DNA of 64,000 bases from Adineta ricciae (taxonomy: Eukaryota; Rotifera; Eurotatoria; Adinetida; Adinetidae): assembly GCA_905250025.1 (NCBI GenBank), contig CAJNOJ010000107.1, forward strand, positions 267,071-331,070, read 5' to 3'. Position 1 is the stretch's first letter; each line of letters starts with the position of its first letter. Positions 57,753 through 64,000 of the stretch are shown here, one piece after another. A model generated the notes under the pieces. That model saw nothing but the letters and a program-made list of their open reading frames with translations, was not told the DNA's origin and did not search any database. Position numbers and translations under genes: made by a program.

Positions 57753-60184
57753 TTTTCTATCAATAGAAAATTAGTGAGAAGATGTTTATTGTAATTGAGC
57801 ACTGACAAGAAGATACTATTTCGACTAAGATTTTTCATGAGACAACTTCTTACCTGCTACGTTTCGTTTTTATTAATTGTTGATCAATGAAGATAACTAT
57901 TCGAGCGTATGCTTATCTCAAGTGAATATATGTATTTGGTATGCTCTACGTTAGCTTTTGTCTCTCGATTTTCTTTTTGTGTTAAGTAAAAAAGCTTTTA
58001 CAAGCTCTACATCCAAAATTCAGATTTCAATAAATGAGAAACTTAAACAAGTTCCATTCCGACTTCTTTATCAATAAAATATCGTTCCATTTTCATGAAT
58101 ATTCCAGGTATGTTCATACATCAAGACATCTACCATTAGTCTGAAAAGCATAATACATAAATAGTCCGACCATTTGATTGAGCATAGACATTCTGTTCAT
58201 ATCATAAAAACTAATATCCGTCGTTTATTTTTTTATTACTCTCACTTCTTTTTCTGAAAAACAATAACTGACGCTAAATATAATTTCATCAATTTATCAT
58301 TTTCTGTCGCACAATTGAAACGTAGTATGTACTTTGCACAAATAATCATCTCCGACTATTTCTAAGTTCTCCTTTAGCAATTCCTCTCGTTGCAAAGATC
58401 GATGAATGACGTGATTAATCTATTCGCAAACAACATGAAATCAGTTGTTCATAGTCTTTCGTCGCCATTTGTCAGGCTTTGATGATGACCGACAAATTTC
58501 CATTGAGAAAATCATGTCTCGTTCGTCAACAAAAGCTCCTGTTAAGTTCGGCACTATTAACTACTAATTTTCCATATCAATCGGGAGAATCTCTTTTCAA
58601 AAGTTCCCGAACGAACTGAAAACTTCTAAGTTATAATGCGAATATGATGTAGCTTTACACAGGCAGATGACAATTTATTATTCTACTGTATAAACCCACT
58701 TCGTTTGCAAATACGCACAAGAGTTATCAAATGCATCTAATATGACAACATCATATGTTACCTACGCTTAGTTCGGGCAAGTGGGAGAACATCATGTATA
58801 TTGACATAAAAGAAAATCAACAGTCGTCTGTAAAATTTCTCCTAATCAAAAAGGGTATTTGCATAAGCTTCTTTGAAAGGATTGACTGAGTCATCTAATG
58901 AAAAATCATGTTTTCTAGTAAACGTTACATCGACCTTTCTTTTGAAATGATGATTTTGTCAGGGATAAAACATTGTTCTCGAGATTGATCGAAAATCTGA
59001 CAGTTGATTTAACATCATTTCAAGCCTACATAAGGTACTTTGCCGAACGTGTCAGCTGAAGCAAAGGATTACGTAAAGCAAGAACAGACTTATAAAATGA
59101 TGTAAATTAATAAATTTTCTCTTTGCATAACTTGTTTATCAACTTTATACACAGTGAAAAAACATTGTCCTGGACAATTTAGACTCGTCTATCATTTTAC
59201 ATACTAACACGCACAAAATCTTTAATCATTTGATACTATCGTGCTCTCAAGTAGGTCTTTTTGTTCACATTAATGTAATGTCTAGTCTATCGACGAACTT
59301 CAACTGAAAAATCATATCTCGGTTTGTAATACTAATCGTCGTACGATGACAATGTGAAATCTGAACGACTACGACAGTTATTTATATAGGAGTAACAGGA
59401 TCGAATGAAAACTTAATTAAGAATAACACATTTACAGATTGAACGGAAATTTACGTTCAGTTGATGCGAGGATTTATGTATTGGAGATATAAAAGAAGAA
59501 GAAAAGAAAAACTTGAAGTCAAACATTTCTCTCAAATTGACGTGTTTTCTTCGCCTTCTGACAATCTGTTGAAAGAATTTCTTGAATCTATATTTAATGA
59601 AAACAAATCCGGATTCGATAGACGAATCTACGCGAGCAATTATCAAAATGAATAACAACATTTTAACGCGTTATTTCATCTATGAACACCACCGAATATT
59701 TCCTTCGTTGTTTATTGATGAATCGAACTCGATGCTTTGTTTTTTCTGTTTAGATCGACCGAATAAGTAATAGATCGGCACACACGTGATCTTATTTATC
59801 AAAATTAGATCTAGTAAGTTATCACAGAATGTAGAACAATGAGTTGAGAAAAACAAGCGATCTTACCCCTGAACATTTCATCGCCAGTGGCAGTTGAGAA
59901 AAGCTTTTCGGCCGCTCAAAGCTTTTTCTTGTAAAATTTTTTTTTCAGTTCATAATCCTCTCGTTGGAAACTTTTGTTAAAAGGCATAGACGTCAAATTC
60001 ATTCTATCGGCGTGTCATGTTTGACGTCATCTTCATTCTTTCCGTTTTTCATCAATGATAATCTCTTGTAGTTCACTTTTCTTTTGCATTTAATGTGTAA
60101 TTACACAGATTTTATTTCACTACTGTTGTTTTTCCTTCCTTTTAGAACCTTAGAACTAATTTATACGATCACTTAATCGCTCTA
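57753..60184. other. Intergenic region, 2.4 kb
   Basis: AT-rich with no supported gene. Small open frames near 59413-59770 are hydrophilic and low in support. A T-rich tract and GTTCAC lies before the insulin-like gene. No repeat family is evident by eye. Confidence 0.45.
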
Positions 60185-60556
60185 ATGTATATCTACACTG
60201 TTCTGTTTATTTTCTTAACACTACTAACCCAAAACGCCTGGTGCGAACGACTTGTATCTTCGACAAAAGAATCGTGTCATCGCGAACACAACGGTCAAAA
60301 ATTACAAGAAGGTGATATCGTGGAAAAGAACGGCAAATTATACAAATTCGAAGATTGTGAGCTACATCGAGCGTATCACGTGTGTGGAACCCATATTATT
60401 CCGATGATTAGCATTGTTTGTCAAGCTTTATACAAAGAAAGAGCGGGTTCGCCGGCTGGTAAACGATATTCTCGATTTGTAAGACAAAAATTACTGACTG
60501 AAGCTTGCTGTCAGAGTTTTTGTACTGTTTCGGAAATGTCCCGCTATTGTCCTTGA
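60185..60556 (+). CDS. Insulin-like peptide precursor
   Basis: A 123-residue single-exon protein. A signal peptide (IYTVLFIFLTLLTQNAWC) is followed by a B-chain-like region CELHRAYHVCGTHIIPMISIVC: Cys-Gly then eleven residues to the next Cys, as in insulin B. A short C-peptide with basic residues (KERAGSPAGKRYSRFVRQK) precedes the A-chain motif CCQSFCTVSEMSRYC, matching CC-x3-C-x8-C exactly. These six Cys give the insulin fold (A6-A11, A7-B7, A20-B19). Two further Cys before the B-core (in ESCHREH and FEDCELH) suggest an extra disulfide, as in some invertebrate insulins. Acts as a secreted growth or metabolic hormone on an insulin-type receptor. Processing sites are not certain. Confidence 0.78.
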   Translation: MYIYTVLFIFLTLLTQNAWCERLVSSTKESCHREHNGQKLQEGDIVEKNGKLYKFEDCELHRAYHVCGTHIIPMISIVCQALYKERAGSPAGKRYSRFVRQKLLTEACCQSFCTVSEMSRYCP

Positions 60557-60937
60557 TGAAAAGAAACACGAAATAAACAGAATCTTTAATAATGTTATTC
60601 TTTTGAATTGATTTCAAAATATTTGTTCAATAAAAACTTATTTTTGTTTTACCTCTTCTATTCAGATGTTCAGTGACACGCGGTACGGACAAGCTTTCGT
60701 TCTTGCGAAGTGAACTATAAAAACGACTGATAGTGAAAGTGCAAAGTCACACTTGAAACATGTTTTGAAAGTTATTCGAGATCTAATCATAACTTGGTAG
60801 TAAGGTGTACTATTTCATGTCGCTTCGAATGAAGATTTCACGTTAATTAGCTGACAGGTCTTTAAAACCTTGCCTTCCATCTGAGGGTAATTGACTGGCA
60901 ACATGTCAGGATATTAAATATTTATTAATAACAAGCA

Positions 60938-61125
60938 CATCGGCGGGCCAGAGGGGGGGGGGGGGGGGGGGGGGGGCCGGGCGGGTAATTTCCCCCCCCC
61001 CCCCCTGAAAAATTTTTGAAAGGCCAATAAATTTTTTTCGCCACAGAAAAAACGAATGTCTGTGGTAATAATAACTGAAAAATTTTTTATTGCCCCCCCT
61101 GAAATTTTTTTGCCGGCTCGCCGAT
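60938..61125. mobile_element. Small inverted-repeat (MITE-like) element with G24 and C14 homopolymers
   Basis: The left end reads CATCGGCGGGCC and the right end, as reverse complement, CATCGGCGAGCC, so near-perfect terminal inverted repeats bound a 188-bp unit. Inside are a run of 24 G (60953-60976), a run of 14 C (60992-61005) and two copies of a C-tract followed by TGAAA and a T-tract (about 61000-61018 and 61093-61111), all unlike surrounding AT-rich DNA. No open frame of transposase type. I could not find a convincing target-site duplication, so classification is tentative. Confidence 0.45.
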
Positions 61126-61255
61126 GAACAACCATTCACGAGTATGGATGAGAAAAAGAACGAAGAAAAAACTGTCAGAATATTCAACAATTAACTTCAT
61201 CAATTGATTTCATTTCTGTTTTGATAAGTGATTTTCCCATCAATCACTCTCGACT

Positions 61256-61273
61256 GTGTGTGTGTGTGTGTGT
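61256..61273. repeat. (GT)n microsatellite
   Basis: About nine uninterrupted TG/GT units, in non-coding sequence between the MITE-like element and the Iroquois gene. Confidence 0.85.
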
Positions 61274-62032
61274 ATCATTGTTCTGTGCATGAGATGGGAA
61301 AAGTAACGTCTCAGACATTATCGCTAGACGAGAAAAAGAAGAGGATAGTGCACGTGTATTCTCATTAGGAAGGTTATCATAACAAATGAGACCTCAAAAC
61401 AATATTTACCAAAGATATAATTTCCGAAGGACAAACGCGCTGAATTGCCGTGAGTTTTGGCTGACGTTGATATAATTTCTCAAAAGAAAATATGCACTGC
61501 ATTTAGCTAATCGAATATTCAACATGCGTTGTTTTTTGGCCAAATTGAACATATTCAAGTTAAATATTGTCTTTTTTCATACGAAATGTATATGTATATA
61601 TTTGGGTGATCTAATTAGATTTGTCGAAGTGTCTGACGAGTTATTGAAAAAGTAAATCAAAGAAAGAAAAACACATGTGAATTACCCGGTGACACTTGAT
61701 TTTGATTTCTGTTTGTTTACACTTGACTACTAATCAAATTTTATTTACTGATCACTTCGACAACAGTACTCGATTGAGAACAAATACCTTTCCTATTGTT
61801 TCACTCAAGCAAACTTGTCTGTAATCAATGCAAATGACAACGACAATTTCCCTTCTGATTAGCATTTGCTCGAAACGAAGTAAATAAACTTGTTCGATGA
61901 ACTGCTATGTAAATGATAAAAGGTAAGACTTCCTTCCGTATGCCAAACGAATTCCATTGGGATTAGATTTATTTGAGCATTAGAAAAGATATGCTAACCG
62001 ATTTATTTATCTCGACGCATATGGAACATTGT

Positions 62033-62050
62033 CTTTCTCTCTCTCTCTCT
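62033..62050. repeat. (CT)n microsatellite
   Basis: CTCTCTCTCTCTCT tract in intergenic sequence. Confidence 0.85.
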
Positions 62051-63226
62051 TAACATGTTATTCTTTCGAATTCATGTAATTCTTCGCTGAGAAAATTGCC
62101 TTCTATAAATAAATCGATTCCGACCAGCTTGTCGTGATTTGTCATTGTCTTTTCCTTCGTTCGAACAAAATATCCATATCATGATGAGTTGCTTTTATCA
62201 TCTTAACCTATCATCAGCTCTCGTTTGGATTTATTTATCTTAAAGTACTTCTTTGTTCTTTTTTTTATCAATAGAAACAGCAAAGAAGCTCAACTCCGGA
62301 TGTGTTTATTCAACAAATCGACTTCCGTGAATGTTGAAGTGTTTATTGGAACGAAGGTTTCATTCCCTTTTGTTTGAAAATTCATCATGATGATTGGCAT
62401 CTGTTCAAGACAGCATGATATCTTCAAATAGATAAAAATCAATTTGAAGATTTGATGATGCAATTGCCACGATAAGTTAATCCAGAGAATTGTAATATGA
62501 GATGATCTTGTTTTAAGAACAGATGTTTATACAGTAGCTCATTGAAAAGTGTTGAAGAATAAGATATATGTATCATTTGTTGATGAGGAACACAATATGC
62601 TCGTTAAAGGTCTCTCCATATCAATGATTTGTTCGACGACTATGACAAGAAATGACCGTTCGAACGTCCGGATAAAGAACATTTTAAATCAATATCACTC
62701 GCATTATGCTGATTATTGTTTATTAGAGAGTTGCCATATCAGACGGTAAAGAAGTCGACTCTTTTGACAAGTCACGCTAATTATTCTTAAATTTCTTCTT
62801 TAATAATTAGCAATTTTCACGCCTTTTGCTACGGATTCTACTTTCAAATATGCAAATGAAACATTTAACCTTCAACACGCCTCGAGCGCTCGATATCTGT
62901 TCGCAACGTCTGACTGCTAGCGAATCGACTTGGTATAGATGATCCTTCTGTTCAAGTGAATAAATGAAAGATTATTTTGTCTTTATTTCTATTAAACAAA
63001 CAAACAAACAACCAGAGAGAAAAAAAGAGCAAAGAAGAAGAAGAAGAAGGAAAATGTTGATACGCGCTTAGATTTGTTTGATGATATAGCGTTTTTTTTA
63101 TATGTATATATTTATGTATAGATATATGTATATATAGATTTCACTGTTTAACTTTATTTTTTTTTTCGATGTATATTTTTGTTGAAGTCTGGAATGAGCA
63201 TATCTGACAGCAATGATTAGGTCTCA

Positions 63227-64000
63227 TCATTTGAAAGGTTTAAATGCACCAATAGTTGATGTTGTTTGACTTGTCGTATTTTGTCTTTCTAAGAAGAGAA
63301 GAAAGAAAGAATAGAGAAGAAAATAACGACTTATTTGTATAAAGATTAAAGAGTTACTGACGTGATCAATTGGATATATTACACTTGACTGAGAGATGAA
63401 TAGAAAAGCTTTAACAAATAAAAGAAAACAAACCTTGAAGAGATATTGAAGATGATCGAGGAGGATTTTTTTCTGCCATATCAGCAAGTGACCAGATTCC
63501 AGAGGATTTCTTTCTTTCGACTGGTTCGATGTCGTCTAATTTTCGTTTGCGCGATGGTGGTGATTCGTCTGAAACAACAAATTTCCTAATTGTCAGAGAA
63601 GTTGATTAGTAATTGAACGAACCTGTTGTTGTTGATGATGATGTGGTAGTAGTGTTCGATGACGAAGTGTTATTAGTCGTTTGTTGATGTTGAAGAACGA
63701 TGACTGGAGCTGATGAATAATGATTTTGTGTTGTTATTCGTGCTGGTGGGGAACTGCATTCATCATCACTAACATCACTGTTGGAACCGGCGCCTTGTCG
63801 ATCATCATCGTCGTCGTCGTTCGTACGATTTCGTGGTGACCAAGTCATTTTATTCTCTTTTTTCAAGCGTCGTCGTGCGTTCGCAAACCAAGTTGATACT
63901 TGTGTTAATGTCATTTTGGTCATAATAGCAAGATAAACTTTTTCGGATTTAGTTGGATAAGGATTCTTTCGATGTTCATATAACCAGGCTTTTAATGTCG
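63227..64000 (-). CDS. Irx: Iroquois-class homeobox protein (5' end beyond window)
   Basis: The visible part covers the second half of the homeodomain through the stop. On the minus strand it reads [52 protein letters not shown], the TALE Iroquois core ([19 protein letters not shown] is diagnostic). Next come acidic runs (DDDDDD) and a Ser/Thr/Asn-rich region; the downstream exon gives SRKRKLDD then [11 protein letters not shown], the KxIWSLA-type motif found in IRX proteins. The last exon ends [20 protein letters not shown]. Regulates patterning. The N-terminal half of the homeodomain lies past position 64000. Introns of about 55-65 nt. Confidence 0.95.

Larger units (their letters stand above)
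61126..63226. other. Intergenic region, 2.1 kb
   Basis: Includes a (GT)n run at 61256-61273 and a CT run at about 62033-62050. AT-rich with no supported gene. A run of GAA trinucleotides near 63030-63048 precedes the Iroquois gene's 3' end. It may hold Irx regulatory sequence. Confidence 0.45.

Noticed and set aside
59413-59770. Several overlapping 60-80-codon frames near the insulin-like gene
   Set aside because: They overlap on both strands, are hydrophilic and low-complexity, and lack start or polyadenylation context.
1-64000. CRISPR arrays, bacterial operons, ribosome binding sites or prophage
   Set aside because: No regularly spaced direct repeats or prokaryotic gene signals were seen; the window is nuclear eukaryotic DNA.

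Overview
The window is eukaryotic and animal. It is AT-rich and gene-dense, with short introns (about 45-60 nt is typical) that have GT..AG borders, polyadenylation-type AATAAA signals, and recognisable metazoan genes: a Dfd/Hox4 Hox gene, an Iroquois gene, SMN, a Hv1 proton channel, a Ly6-type protein and an insulin-like peptide. NHL-repeat/polycystin relics, an arginine-type ADP-ribosyltransferase, divergent two-exon 7TM receptors and probable spliced-leader acceptors flush with start codons all fit a bdelloid rotifer (Adineta/Rotaria-like). The animal assignment is firm. The bdelloid assignment is inference from gene content and intron style.

Layout. 1-6.2 kb: a multi-exon ARHGEF17/TEM4-like RhoGEF with one in-frame stop in its DH domain. 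6.4-11.3 kb: a signal-peptide-bearing LC8-like protein and a decayed NHL/REJ/polycystin-1-like gene. 11.6-15.5 kb: a small membrane protein, a 7TM receptor, a TLC-domain protein and an F-box protein. 15.8-19.7 kb (minus): RFT1 followed after 33 nt by a ZMYM-like gene, an operon-like pair. 20.2-26.0 kb (plus): RPS14, RABGGTA, SMN, mitochondrial acyl carrier protein, SNRNP35 (U11/U12-35K) and a CYTH protein. 26.1-33.5 kb: Hv1, an unknown small gene, a Rheb-like GTPase and ERp44. 33.9-40.1 kb (plus): CCDC6, then GTDC1/QTMAN (tRNA-queuosine mannosyltransferase) next to QTRT1 (queuine insertion). An antisense LicD-family gene lies inside a QTRT1 intron. 40.5-46.6 kb: a tyrosine kinase with a myristoylation-type start, a TerB-like protein, a Ly6-like protein, a secreted protein and a 7TM receptor. 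49.2-57.0 kb: Hox4/Dfd, a 7TM receptor, an ADP-ribosyltransferase and TM9SF1. 57.2-64 kb: tRNA-His, a small Cys-rich secreted protein, an insulin-like peptide, a 190-bp inverted-repeat element, and the 3' part of an Iroquois gene running off the right edge.

Functional links. The clearest is the QTMAN-QTRT1 pair, two consecutive steps of queuosine modification of tRNA. SMN and SNRNP35 both concern spliceosomal snRNPs, the latter specifically the minor (U12) spliceosome. Several start codons (ZMYM, RABGGTA, SMN, QTMAN, TM9SF1) lie directly behind a pyrimidine-tract-AG acceptor, as expected if a spliced leader is added in trans and some neighbours share a polycistronic transcript. Gene models were assembled by eye from exon phase and homology. 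First exons of ARHGEF17, ERp44 and Irx are incomplete.
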